In this document: positions 9,228 through 19,461 of the stretch, one piece after another
Layout: the number at the start of each line of letters is the position of its first letter
Position numbering within the stretch: the first letter of the stretch is position 1
Assembly: GCA_965214975.1 (NCBI GenBank)
Contig: OZ244055.1
Location: 3,100,001-3,164,000, forward strand
DNA: 64,000 nucleotides
From: JAJEBT01 sp965214975
Lineage (GTDB): Bacteria; Pseudomonadota; Alphaproteobacteria; MPNO01; UBA830
Direction of reading: 5' to 3'
Made by a program: the position numbers and the translations under genes
Notes under the pieces: model-generated
The model's input: the letters and a program-made list of their open reading frames with translations, nothing else
What the model was told of the DNA's origin: nothing
The model's database searches: none

Positions 9228-9320
9228 GGACCGTCCCGCGCCGGCCGAACGTTCGCTCGGGGCAGGCTGGGGCGGCCCCGTCATCCGGGCGATCGCGCCG
9301 GTCGGGATCGCAGCGCCTGG
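9228..9320 (+). repeat. Dispersed intergenic repeat, copy 2
   Basis: Bases 9228-9283 align without gaps to the start of the copy at 31225 (about 44 of 56 identical by eye; shared GTCCCGCGC and GGCCGAAC). Bases 9277-9318 align to a later part of that copy (CCCGTCAT, CGGGCGA, GCCGGTC). The middle third is absent here. Confidence 0.6.
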
Positions 9321-9444
9321 TGTCGCCCGTGAAGACCGGCATGACCGTCCCGCTCGGCGGCGGAGATGTCGACGACGGCGCAGCGCCGGCGACGGCTTCC
9401 GCCCGCCCGTCGACGACCCCGAAACCGGTCCTGTTTTCCCGGGG

Positions 9445-9471
9445 TTGTTTTCTTTCCGGATCCGGTATACC
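9445..9471 (+). promoter_or_regulatory. Weak promoter candidate for rho
   Basis: TTGTTT at 9445-9450 and TATACC at 9466-9471 are 15 bases apart, shorter than ideal, in a local T-rich patch about 140 bases before the rho start. Confidence 0.3.
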
Positions 9472-9612
9472 GTCACGCCGTCGGACGCGTCCACGCTCCG
9501 CCGCGCGCCTTGCGCATCTTCCGAAAATCGTCTGTTCGTTGCGCGTAGGCGTTCCGCTGCCCGGCATCAGACGCATCCCGCCTTCTTCCATCTTCACCAT
9601 TCGGTCGAAGTC

Positions 9613-10869
9613 ATGAATCTTCAGGAACTGAAACGGAAAGCTCCCGCCGACCTGGTCGTGGAGGCGGAGCGGCTCGAGATCGAGAACGCGTCCAACATGC
9701 GCAAGCAGGACATCATGTTCGCGATCCTCAAGCAGGTGGCCGAGAACGGGGACGCCATCTCCGGCATCGGGGTTCTCGAGATCCTGCAGGACGGTTTCGG
9801 CTTTCTGCGCTCGCCCGAGGCGAACTACCTGCCCGGTCCGGACGACATCTACGTGTCGCCGAGCCAGATCCGCAGGTTCGGGCTGCGCACCGGCGACACC
9901 GTCGAGGGCGAGATCCGCGCGCCGAAGGACGGCGAGAGGTATTTCGCGCTGCTCAAGGTCGGGCGGATCAACTTCGACGAGCCGGAAAGGGTCCGTCACC
10001 GGATCAACTTCGACAACCTGACGCCGCTCTATCCGGACGAGAAGCTGGAACTGGAGCCGGCGGATCCGGCTTCGTCCGACAAGACGTCGCGCGTGGTCGA
10101 TCTCATCTGCCCTTTGGGCAAGGGGCAGCGGGCGCTGATCGTGGCGCCGCCGCGCACCGGCAAGACGATGATGCTGCAGTCGATCGCAGCCTCGATCACC
10201 TCCGGCCATTCCGAGGTCTACCTGATCGTGCTGCTGATCGACGAACGTCCCGAAGAGGTCACCGACATGCAGCGGTCGGTCGACGGGGAGGTCATCAGCT
10301 CGACCTTCGACGAGCCGGCCTCCCGCCACGTGCAGGTGTCCGAAATGGTGATCGAGAAGGCCAAGCGCCTCGTCGAGCACAAGCGCGACGTCGTGATCCT
10401 GCTGGATTCGATCACCCGCCTCGCCCGCGCCTACAACACGGTCGTGCCGTCGTCGGGCAAGGTGCTGACGGGCGGCGTCGACGCCAACGCGCTCCAGCGT
10501 CCCAAGCGCTTCTTCGGCGCGGCCCGCAACATCGAGGAGGGAGGGTCGCTGACGATCATCGGCACCGCTCTCGTCGACACCGGTTCCCGCATGGACGAGG
10601 TCATCTTCGAGGAGTTCAAGGGAACCGGCAACTCGGAGATCATTCTGGACCGCAAGCTGTCCGACAAGCGCACGTTCCCCGCGATGGACATCACCAAGTC
10701 GGGCACGCGCAAGGAGGAGCTGCTGGTCGAGAAGGACGTCCTGGCCAAGATGTGGGTTCTGCGGCGCATCCTCACGCCCATGGGCGTCGTGGACGCGATG
10801 GAGTTCCTGCTCGACAAGCTCAAGGGCACGAAGTCGAACGGCGAGTTCTTCGAATCGATGAACCAGTAG
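9613..10869 (+). CDS. rho: Transcription termination factor Rho
   Basis: A 418-residue RNA-dependent ATPase and hexameric helicase that ends transcription. The order is an N-terminal helical domain beginning MNLQELKRK, a cold-shock RNA-binding domain around GFGFLRSPEANYLPGPDDIYVS, the Walker A APPRTGKT, the Walker B VVILLDSITRLARAYN, and the Q/R-loop regions to a short C-terminus. Length matches the family. The ATG at 9613 is chosen because homologues start here; the open frame upstream lacks conserved sequence. Its position a few kilobases from mnmE-mnmG-parAB is common in alphaproteobacteria. Confidence 0.97.
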   Translation: MNLQELKRKAPADLVVEAERLEIENASNMRKQDIMFAILKQVAENGDAISGIGVLEILQDGFGFLRSPEANYLPGPDDIYVSPSQIRRFGLRTGDTVEGEIRAPKDGERYFALLKVGRINFDEPERVRHRINFDNLTPLYPDEKLELEPADPASSDKTSRVVDLICPLGKGQRALIVAPPRTGKTMMLQSIAASITSGHSEVYLIVLLIDERPEEVTDMQRSVDGEVISSTFDEPASRHVQVSEMVIEKAKRLVEHKRDVVILLDSITRLARAYNTVVPSSGKVLTGGVDANALQRPKRFFGAARNIEEGGSLTIIGTALVDTGSRMDEVIFEEFKGTGNSEIILDRKLSDKRTFPAMDITKSGTRKEELLVEKDVLAKMWVLRRILTPMGVVDAMEFLLDKLKGTKSNGEFFESMNQ

Positions 10870-10899
10870 GCCGTTCCGGAACGCCGAACGGCGCGGGAA

Positions 10900-11875
10900 T
10901 CACGGCTCGAGAACGATCGACCCCATGGTCTTGCGCGCCGCCAGGTCGCCGTGGGCGCGCGCCGCCTCGCGCAGCGAGTACTTGTGGTTGACCTGGACCT
11001 TCACGGCTCCCGACCTGATCACCTTGATGACGTCGTTGGCCATGCGCTTGGTCGTCTCGGGCGTCGAGGCGTAGTCGAACAGCGTCGGGCGGGTCATGAA
11101 CAGCGACCCCTTCTGCGCCAGGATCGCGGGGTCGATGGGAGGGATCGGCCCGGAAGCGTTGCCGAAGCTCACGAACAGCCCCCGCGGCCGGAGGCAGTCG
11201 AGCGAGGGCCGGCCACGTCGCCTTGCCGATGGAATCGTAGACCACGGGCAGCATTTCCCCCTTGGTGATCCTGCGCACCCGGTTCACGAAATTCTCGCGC
11301 GTGTAGATGATGGGATAGTCGCAGCCGTTGGCCTTCGCGAGCCGGGCCTTGGCGGGGGAGCCGACGGTGCCGATCACGGTGGCGCCGAGATGCTTGGCCC
11401 ACTGGCACAGGATCAGCCCGACGCCGCCGGCGGCCGCGTGGATCAGGATGGCGTCGCCTGAGGAGACCTTGTAGACGCTGCGGAGAAGGTACCGGACGGT
11501 CATGCCCTGGAGCATCATCGCGGCCGCGATGTCGCTCGAGATGTCGCGCGGCACCTTGACGAGCTTGCCGGCGTCGATGTTGACGGCCTCGGCGTAGCAT
11601 CCGCTGCCGGCGGTGCCGGTCGCGACGCGGTCCCCGATCCTGAAGCCCGTGACGCCGGAACCGACGGCCTCGATCTCGCCGCACATCTCGCCGCCGGGCG
11701 TGAAGGGCAGCGGCATCGGGTAGAGGCCCATCCGCTGGTAGATGTCGATGAAGTTGACCCCGATGGTCTCTGTGCGCACGGTGACCTTGCCCTTGCCCGG
11801 GCGACCGATGTCGATGTCCCGCCACTTCATGGATGACGGAGGGCCGGGCTTCTCGATCACGATGGCTTTGGGCAT
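10900..11875 (-). pseudogene. Quinone oxidoreductase (zinc-type alcohol dehydrogenase superfamily), frameshifted
   Basis: It encodes an NADPH:quinone reductase-like protein of about 324 residues. The N-terminal part (from the ATG at 11875) includes GVNFIDIYQRMGLYP, PGGEMCGEI and the nucleotide-binding HAAAGGVGLILCQWA. After GKATWPA the frame runs into non-homologous sequence, while the true continuation (SLDCLRPRGLFVSFGN, then FMTRPTLFDY and ending KTMGSIVLEP) is in another frame. One extra G in the GGG at 11206-11208 (CCC on the coding strand) explains the break. No zinc-ligand Cys/His set is seen, as expected for quinone reductases. Either a recent pseudogene or a one-base assembly error; the intact downstream half favours a very recent event or error. 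Confidence 0.85.
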
Positions 11876-11933
11876 GGCTGGTTTCTTTCCTTCGGTGTGA
11901 GAGGCGTTGAGAGGCGTTCGCCGGTTCCGGTGT

Positions 11934-12638
11934 TCAGCCGAGGCTTCCGGAGAACAGTTCCTCGGTTCTCGCGTTGGCGGTCGCCGCGGCCGCGGCGTCG
12001 TAGTGCTCGCCGCCGGTCCGCGCGAACGCGTGGTCGACGCCGGGATAGGAGTGGACCGTCACGTGGGGGTTGCGGCCGAGCTCGGCGGAGATCCTCTCCT
12101 GCGCCTCCGGCGGGCAGTAGCCGTCCTTCTCGGCGAGATGCAGGATCAGGGGGTTGCGGATGCCCGCCGCGGCGTCGAGAGAGTTCTCGATCTGGACGGG
12201 GTAGTAGCCGGAGGCCGCATCGACGTCGGTGTGGCACGCGGCCGCGAAGGCCAGGCTGCCGCCCAGGCAGTAACCGACGGCACCGACCCTTCCGGTGCAG
12301 CCGCCAAGCGTCCGGAGGGCGGAAACCGTCGCCTGGATATCGGCGACACCCTGCTCGAACAGCGGCAGGAAGGCGTTCATGAGCTCGAACGCGCGGTCCC
12401 ATTCGGCCTGGCTCTTGTCGGTCAGCTCGACGCCGGGCTCGATGCGCCAGAACAGGTCCGGGCAGACGGCGATGTAGCCCTTGCCGGCGTAGTGGTCGCA
12501 GACGTCGCGCAGGAACCCGTTGACGCCGAAAATCTCCTGCAGGACCACGATGCCCGGACCGTCACCCCCTGCGGGCGTCGCGCAGTAGGCCGAGAAACTC
12601 CCGCTGCCGTCGCTCGCGTCGATCTTCATGTTCGTCAT
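11934..12638 (-). CDS. Dienelactone hydrolase family protein (cytoplasmic)
   Basis: A 234-residue alpha/beta hydrolase of the carboxymethylenebutenolidase type. The nucleophile Cys lies in GYCLGGS, the expected His in GVDHAFAR, and the oxyanion region reads VLQEIFGVN. True enzymes open dienelactones in aromatic breakdown, but many relatives act on other lactones or esters, so the substrate is open. The ATG at 12638 is preferred over an upstream in-frame ATG because GGAG precedes it and the extra N-terminus is only Arg-rich shadow sequence. The broken quinone reductase lies downstream on the same strand. A second, Tat-exported paralogue lies at 52812-53720. Confidence 0.85.
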   Translation of the reverse strand: MTNMKIDASDGSGSFSAYCATPAGGDGPGIVVLQEIFGVNGFLRDVCDHYAGKGYIAVCPDLFWRIEPGVELTDKSQAEWDRAFELMNAFLPLFEQGVADIQATVSALRTLGGCTGRVGAVGYCLGGSLAFAAACHTDVDAASGYYPVQIENSLDAAAGIRNPLILHLAEKDGYCPPEAQERISAELGRNPHVTVHSYPGVDHAFARTGGEHYDAAAAATANARTEELFSGSLG

Positions 12639-12706
12639 TGCCGTCTCCGGATCTCGGGAACGCCGTCGCCGCGCCCGAGAACGGCGCGGCTCCGCCAACG
12701 GGAACC

Positions 12707-12735
12707 ATTGTGGCAAAAATGCGACCCGTGGTCAA
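12707..12735 (-). promoter_or_regulatory. Candidate promoter of the dienelactone hydrolase gene
   Basis: On the minus strand TTGACC (12735-12730) and CACAAT (12712-12707) are 17 bases apart, about 70 bases before the start. The -35 overlaps the end of the MGMT gene and its terminator hairpin. Confidence 0.5.
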
Positions 12736-12746
12736 GCCCGGGTCGC
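12714..12746 (-). terminator. Rho-independent terminator of the MGMT gene
   Basis: On the minus strand the inverted repeat GCGACCCG ... CGGGTCGC has 8-bp arms and a 10-base loop, and is followed by ATTTTT. The TGA stop codon of the MGMT gene lies in the loop. Confidence 0.7.
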
Positions 12747-13195
12747 GGACCGGCGCTCCGTGGAGAGGAAACGTCTTTCCATGTCAATAAGATAGGTTTT
12801 CGTCCGAAGACCGCCCTTGCCGGAATATCCGCCCGCGTCGGCGGCCGCGACGACCCGGTGGCAGGGAACGATGACGGGAAGCGGGTTGTTGCCGCAGGCC
12901 CGGCCCACGGCGCGCGCCGAACTCCCGAGCCGTCGGGCGACGCGTCCGTAGGTCGCGGTCTCTCCGTAGGGGATGGCCGCGAGCTCTTCGCCGACGCGGC
13001 GCCCGAAGTCGCTGACCGCGGGTGCCAGCGGCAGGTCGAAGCGGACCAGCCGGCCGGCGAAGTAGGCGTCGAGCTGGCGGGCGGCCTCGCGCAGGAGCGG
13101 CGTCGGCTCGTCGTCCGGAGCGCCGCCCCAGCCGAGCCGGACGAGGCGTCCCCCCGTCTCCTCGATGGAGAGCGGCCCGAGCGGGGAGGCCGCGT

Positions 13196-13208
<13 letters not shown>
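12732..13208 (-). CDS. ogt: Methylated-DNA--[protein]-cysteine S-methyltransferase
   Basis: A 158-residue suicide DNA-repair protein that takes alkyl groups from O6-alkylguanine onto its own cysteine. The acceptor lies in IVPCHRVV. Helix-turn-helix sequence around YGRVARRLGSSARAVGRA and the C-terminal GGYSGKGGLRTK complete the domain. The proposed GTG start at 13208 overlaps the upstream DUF255 gene by 13 bases, so the two are probably co-transcribed; a CTG at 13199 is a less likely alternative. There is no Ada regulatory domain, so it is the stand-alone type. A hairpin terminator overlaps its stop codon. Confidence 0.9.
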
Positions 13209-15250
<2,042 letters not shown>

Positions 15251-15464
15251 GGGCGCAACCTGTCGGCAGCCGGCCGGGACGGGGCGCGAGTATACGGGAC
15301 GGCCGCCGTGAAACCCAGCGCCTTCCGGCAGGTTCCCGCGGACGGCCCCGCCCGCGAAGAGTGCATATGCACTGGAAAGGTCCGCCACCGCGGTGGCGTG
15401 GCCGCCGGCCCTGCCGAAAGCGTGCATGAGCACCTGATGGGCGCGCCGTCGGCGCGGCCCGCCG

Positions 15465-16793
15465 ATGCCTGACGACACGGTCTTCGCCCCGGCGACGGCC
15501 CCCGGGCGCGCCGGCGTCGCCGTGATTCGCCTGTCCGGCCCCGTGGCGGGGCCCGTTCTCAACCGGCTGGCGGGTCTCGGGGAGCAGCCGCCTCCGCGCC
15601 GCGCCGCGCGCTGTCTGCTGCGGGATCCGGCGGACGGCCGGATCCTGGACGACGGGCTGGCGCTGTGGTTCCCCGGGCCGGCGAGCTTCACCGGCGAGGA
15701 CGTGGCCGAATTCCACGTCCATGGCGGGCGCGCGACCGTCGAGGCCGTGCTGGAGGTGCTGGCGCGCCAGCCCGGCCTCCGCCCCGCGGCGCCCGGGGAA
15801 TTCTCGCGCCGGGCCTTTTTCGCGGGCAAGCTCGATCTTGCCGAGGCGGAGGGGCTCGCGGATCTGGTCGACGCGGAAACCGAGAGCCAGCGGCGCCAGG
15901 CTCTCCGGCAGCTTCGGGGAGGCCTCTCGGGCCGGCTGGAGGCGTGGCGGGCGGCGCTGATCCGCATCGCCGGCCATGTCGAGGCCGCGATCGACTTCGC
16001 GGACGAGGACGTGCCCCCGGACGCGGCGGACCGGGCGGTTGCCGGAATCCCGGAACTGGAAACCGGGATCCGGGACTTTCTCCGGGACAGCCGCCGCGGC
16101 GAGCGGCTGCGCGACGGCCTTCACGTCGCCATTGTCGGCGCGCCCAACGCCGGCAAGTCGTCGCTGCTCAACGCGCTCGCGGAACGGGACGCGGCGATCG
16201 TGTCGGAGACCGCCGGCACCACGCGCGACGTGATCGAGATCCGCCTCGACCTGGGCGGCTGGCCGGTGGTCCTGGCCGACACCGCGGGGTTGCGCCGGGG
16301 CGTCTCGGAGGTCGAGGAGGAAGGGGTGCGCCGGGCGCGGGAGCGGGCGCGTTCGGCCGATCTCCGGATCGTGGTTTTCGACGGCACGCGGCTTCCGGAT
16401 CCGGCGAGCGTCGAGCTTCTCGGCGTCGGCGCGCTCGCGGTCGTCAACAAGACCGACCTCTGCGGGCCGGCGCCGTCCGGCGTCGCCGGCGTCCCGGCCG
16501 TCGGGGTTTCCGCGCTGACGGGCGCGGGACTGGCCGAACTGCTGCGCCGCGTCGAGAGCCGCGCCGCCGAGGCGATGGCGGTCGGCGATCATGCGCCGCT
16601 CACCCGCGTCCGCCACCGCGCGGCCCTGGAGGAGTGCGCGGACGCGCTGGAACGCGCCCGGCGGGCGGACGGCCCCGAGCTGGCCGCCGAGGATCTCCGG
16701 CTCGCGGCGCGCGCGCTGGGCCGGATCACCGGGCGCGTCGATGTCGAGGATGTCCTCGACGCGGTGTTCGCCGAGTTCTGCATCGGCAAGTAG
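15465..16793 (+). CDS. mnmE: tRNA uridine-5-carboxymethylaminomethyl modification GTPase MnmE
   Basis: A 442-residue GTPase that with MnmG makes cmnm5U/nm5U at the wobble U34 of tRNAs. It has the N-terminal tetrahydrofolate-binding domain (DTVFAPATAPGRAGVAVIRLSGP), a helical domain interrupted by the G domain (G1 GAPNAGKSS, DTAG in LADTAGLRR, NKTD), and the invariant C-terminal CIGK with the catalytic Cys. The start and length fit the family. mnmG lies 84 bases downstream with a parS site between, so both U34 enzymes sit together in the origin-proximal cluster. Confidence 0.97.
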   Translation: MPDDTVFAPATAPGRAGVAVIRLSGPVAGPVLNRLAGLGEQPPPRRAARCLLRDPADGRILDDGLALWFPGPASFTGEDVAEFHVHGGRATVEAVLEVLARQPGLRPAAPGEFSRRAFFAGKLDLAEAEGLADLVDAETESQRRQALRQLRGGLSGRLEAWRAALIRIAGHVEAAIDFADEDVPPDAADRAVAGIPELETGIRDFLRDSRRGERLRDGLHVAIVGAPNAGKSSLLNALAERDAAIVSETAGTTRDVIEIRLDLGGWPVVLADTAGLRRGVSEVEEEGVRRARERARSADLRIVVFDGTRLPDPASVELLGVGALAVVNKTDLCGPAPSGVAGVPAVGVSALTGAGLAELLRRVESRAAEAMAVGDHAPLTRVRHRAALEECADALERARRADGPELAAEDLRLAARALGRITGRVDVEDVLDAVFAEFCIGK

Positions 16794-16811
16794 GCGCCGG
16801 CGCCGGGCGGG

Positions 16812-16827
16812 TGTTTCACGTGAAACA
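16812..16827 (+). other. parS site 1 (ParB-binding centromere)
   Basis: A perfect 16-bp palindrome TGTTTCACGTGAAACA, matching the conserved bacterial chromosomal parS consensus, lies between mnmE and mnmG, about 3.5 kb from parB. Confidence 0.93.
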
Positions 16828-16840
16828 TCTCCCCGCGGGG

Positions 16841-16868
16841 CTTTACAGCCCTGCCGACGCGCTATAGA
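16841..16868 (+). promoter_or_regulatory. Candidate promoter of mnmG, near-leaderless
   Basis: CTTTAC at 16841-16846 and TATAGA at 16863-16868 have a 16-base spacer. The -10 ends nine bases before the mnmG ATG, so the transcript would have almost no leader. It lies 13 bases after parS site 1. Confidence 0.4.
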
Positions 16869-16877
16869 CAGCGGGCC

Positions 16878-18770
16878 ATGACGGGAAGGATGTTCTCTCA
16901 CGATGTGGTCGTGGTCGGGGGCGGCCACGCCGGCTGCGAGGCGGCGGACGCCGCCGCGCGGGCCGGCGCGCGCACCGTCCTGGTCACCCACAGGCTCGGC
17001 ACCATCGGCGAGATGTCCTGCAATCCCGCGATCGGCGGACTCGGCAAGGGGCACCTGGTTCGGGAAATCGACGCCCTCGACGGCGTCATGGGCCGCGCGA
17101 TCGATCGCGCGGGCATCCAGTTCCGCCTGCTCAACCGCAGCAAGGGGCCGGCGGTGCAGGGTCCGCGGGCCCAGGCCGACCGGGCGCTCTACCGGGCGGC
17201 GGTGCAGGACATTCTCCGCGACCGGGAGAATCTCGAGATCCGCGAGGGCGCGGTCGAGAGCCTTGCGGTCGGCGGCGGTGGCCGTCCGGCCATCAGCGGG
17301 GTCGTGCTCGCCGACGGCGAGACCGTCCGGGCGGCCGCGACCGTGCTGACGACGGGAACCTTTCTCGACGGCCTGATCCATGTCGGCGAGCGGAAAACGC
17401 CGGCGGGCCGGGCCGGGGAGGCGCCGGCGCGCGGCCTGTCCGCTGCGCTCGCCGGGTGCGGGCTCGGGCTCGGTCGCCTCAAGACCGGAACGCCGCCGCG
17501 CATCGATGGCGACAGCATCGACCGGAGCGCGCTCGAGACCCTGGCGGGGGACGATCCGCCGGAGCCGTTCTCGACCCTCACCGACCGCATCCGCGTGCCC
17601 CAGATCGATTGCTGGATCACCTCCACCAACCCCCGGGTGCACGAGATCATTCGCGCCAACCTGCACCGCGCTCCCATGCATTCGGGCCGAATCACCGCGT
17701 CCGGCCCGCGCTACTGCCCGTCGATCGAGGACAAGGTGGTGCGTTTCGCCGACCGGGACAGTCACCGGATCGTCCTCGAGCCCGAGGGGCTGCACGATTC
17801 CACGGTCTACCCCAACGGAATCTCGACCTCGCTTCCGGAAGAGGTGCAGCGCGAGATTCTGGCGCACATCCCCGGGCTCGAGCGGGCGCGCGTGACCAGG
17901 CCCGGCTACGCGATCGAGTACGATTTCGTGGATCCCCGGGGGCTCCTGCCGACCCTGGCGGTGCGGGGCGTCCGGGGCCTGTTTCTCGCGGGGCAGATCA
18001 ACGGCACGACCGGATACGAGGAGGCCGCGGCCCAGGGCCTGGTGGCCGGCGTCAACGCGGCGCGCGCGGCCTCCGGCGGCCGGCCGTTCACGCTCGACCG
18101 CGCCGAGGCCTATACCGGCGTCATGATCGACGACCTCGTCACCCGCGGGGCGCCGGAACCCTACCGGATGTTTACCTCGCGGGCCGAGTACCGCCTGTCG
18201 CTGCGCGCCGACAACGCCGACCAGCGCCTGACCCCGGTCGGCCTGCGCGCCGGCTGCGTGTCCGCCGGGCGCGCCGCGGCGTTCGCCGGCAAGATGGAGG
18301 CTCTCGCCGCGGCGCGGGCGAGGCTCGGGAGACTTTCGGCGTTGCCGCGGCGCCTGAACGCGTGCGGCATCGCGGTTTCGGAGGACGGGGTCGCGCGCAG
18401 CGCCGCGAAACTCGCCGGCCAGCCGGGCGTCTCTCCGGAGGCCCTCGCGCGGGTCTGGCCCTCGGTTGCCGGAATCCCGGTGCCGATCCTGCGCCAGATC
18501 GCCAACGATTCGCGCTATGCCGGATATCTCGACCGCCAGCAGGCGGACATCGACGCGTTCCGCAGGGACGAGGAACTGGAACTGCCCCCGGACCTGGATT
18601 TCGCGCGGATCGGGGGACTCTCGAACGAGGCCCGCGAGAAACTGGAAGCCGCGCGGCCCGTCACCCTCGGCGCGGCCGGCCGCATCCCGGGCATCACCCC
18701 CGCCGCGTTGACCGCGCTCCTGCGCCATCTCCGTCCGCGTCCGCGCCGGGCTTCGCGTGCCGTCGCATAG
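16878..18770 (+). CDS. mnmG: tRNA uridine-5-carboxymethylaminomethyl modification enzyme MnmG
   Basis: A 630-residue FAD- and NADH-dependent partner of MnmE in wobble-uridine modification. It starts close to the FAD motif VVGGGHAGCEAA; other family signatures are MSCNPAIGGLGKGH, RLKTGTPPRID, and the C-terminal helical domain with IPGITPAALTALL near the end. Length is typical. rsmG follows with a 14-base overlap, then parA and parB, so this is the classic alphaproteobacterial gidA-gidB-parA-parB string. Confidence 0.97.
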   Translation: MTGRMFSHDVVVVGGGHAGCEAADAAARAGARTVLVTHRLGTIGEMSCNPAIGGLGKGHLVREIDALDGVMGRAIDRAGIQFRLLNRSKGPAVQGPRAQADRALYRAAVQDILRDRENLEIREGAVESLAVGGGGRPAISGVVLADGETVRAAATVLTTGTFLDGLIHVGERKTPAGRAGEAPARGLSAALAGCGLGLGRLKTGTPPRIDGDSIDRSALETLAGDDPPEPFSTLTDRIRVPQIDCWITSTNPRVHEIIRANLHRAPMHSGRITASGPRYCPSIEDKVVRFADRDSHRIVLEPEGLHDSTVYPNGISTSLPEEVQREILAHIPGLERARVTRPGYAIEYDFVDPRGLLPTLAVRGVRGLFLAGQINGTTGYEEAAAQGLVAGVNAARAASGGRPFTLDRAEAYTGVMIDDLVTRGAPEPYRMFTSRAEYRLSLRADNADQRLTPVGLRAGCVSAGRAAAFAGKMEALAAARARLGRLSALPRRLNACGIAVSEDGVARSAAKLAGQPGVSPEALARVWPSVAGIPVPILRQIANDSRYAGYLDRQQADIDAFRRDEELELPPDLDFARIGGLSNEAREKLEAARPVTLGAAGRIPGITPAALTALLRHLRPRPRRASRAVA

Positions 18771-19461
18771 CGTCGGCGCCGCGCCGACGGGCGGCGTTCT
18801 GGGTCCGGAACGCTTCGCCCGCATGGCGCATGTTTCACGTGAAACACTCGAGCGGCTGGGCGCCTACGCGGATCTCCTCGGCAAGTGGCAGAACACCGTC
18901 AATCTGGTGGCGCCGTCGACCCTGCCCGATCTGTGGCGGCGCCACATGCTGGATTCCGCCCAGCTTGCGCCCCGTCTGCGCGAGGAGAGCCGTTCGCCTC
19001 CGACCGTCGCGGATCTGGGCAGCGGCGCGGGATTCCCGGGGCTGGTGCTGGCCGTCGTCACCGGGTTCCCGATGCTGCTCGTCGAGGCGGACGCGCGCAA
19101 ATGCGCCTTTCTCAGGGAAGCGGTCCGCGTCACCGAAGCGCCGGCGTCGGTTCTCAACGCCCGGATCGAGGCGCTGGCGCCCGGAGAGGCGGTCGCCGAC
19201 ATCGTGGTCGCCCGGGCCGTGGCGCCGCTCGAGGATCTCTGCTTTCTCGCGGGATTCCTGCATCCGCGCTGCTGTCTGTTCCTCAAGGGCAGGAACTGGC
19301 GGCGCGAATTGACCGCGGCGCGAAAGCGCTGGACAATGCAGGTCGAGAGTTTTGCCAGCCTGAGCGCGCCCTCGGCGCGCGTTCTGCGCCTTCGCGGGAT
19401 CGCGCCGCTGGCCGGCGGGCCGGCACCGGAGGCCGGCGGCAGCAGGGGAGCCGCGGATTGA
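18757..19461 (+). CDS. rsmG: 16S rRNA (guanine(527)-N(7))-methyltransferase RsmG
   Basis: A 234-residue SAM-dependent methyltransferase for G527 of 16S rRNA. It has the SAM-binding motif VADLGSGAGFPGLVLA, preceded by WRRHMLDSAQL and followed by VVARAVAPL and FLKGRN. The GTG at 18757, overlapping mnmG, gives the roughly 20-residue lead before VSRETLERL usual in alphaproteobacterial homologues; the ATG at 18823 is an alternative that would trim it. A perfect parS site is embedded in the codons for HVSRET, so the protein sequence and the centromere constrain each other. The stop overlaps the parA start. Confidence 0.94.
   Translation: MPSHSVGAAPTGGVLGPERFARMAHVSRETLERLGAYADLLGKWQNTVNLVAPSTLPDLWRRHMLDSAQLAPRLREESRSPPTVADLGSGAGFPGLVLAVVTGFPMLLVEADARKCAFLREAVRVTEAPASVLNARIEALAPGEAVADIVVARAVAPLEDLCFLAGFLHPRCCLFLKGRNWRRELTAARKRWTMQVESFASLSAPSARVLRLRGIAPLAGGPAPEAGGSRGAAD
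18831..18846 (+). other. parS site 2, inside rsmG coding sequence
   Basis: A second perfect TGTTTCACGTGAAACA lies 2,019 bases after the first, within the rsmG N-terminal codons for HVSRET. Both sites flank mnmG and lie within 3.5 kb of parB. Confidence 0.93.

Larger units (their letters stand above)
9122..9612. other. Divergent intergenic region upstream of rho
   Basis: This roughly 490-base gap holds a copy of the dispersed intergenic repeat (9228-9320) and a weak promoter-like pair facing rho. The remainder shows no convincing coding frame or RNA gene. A long rho leader would fit the autoregulation of rho known in other bacteria, but nothing specific is visible. Confidence 0.5.

Noticed and set aside
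10900..11875. Quinone oxidoreductase break as a selenocysteine or programmed frameshift site
   Set aside because: The break is a simple one-base gain at GGG with no UGA in register, slippery heptamer or obvious hairpin.
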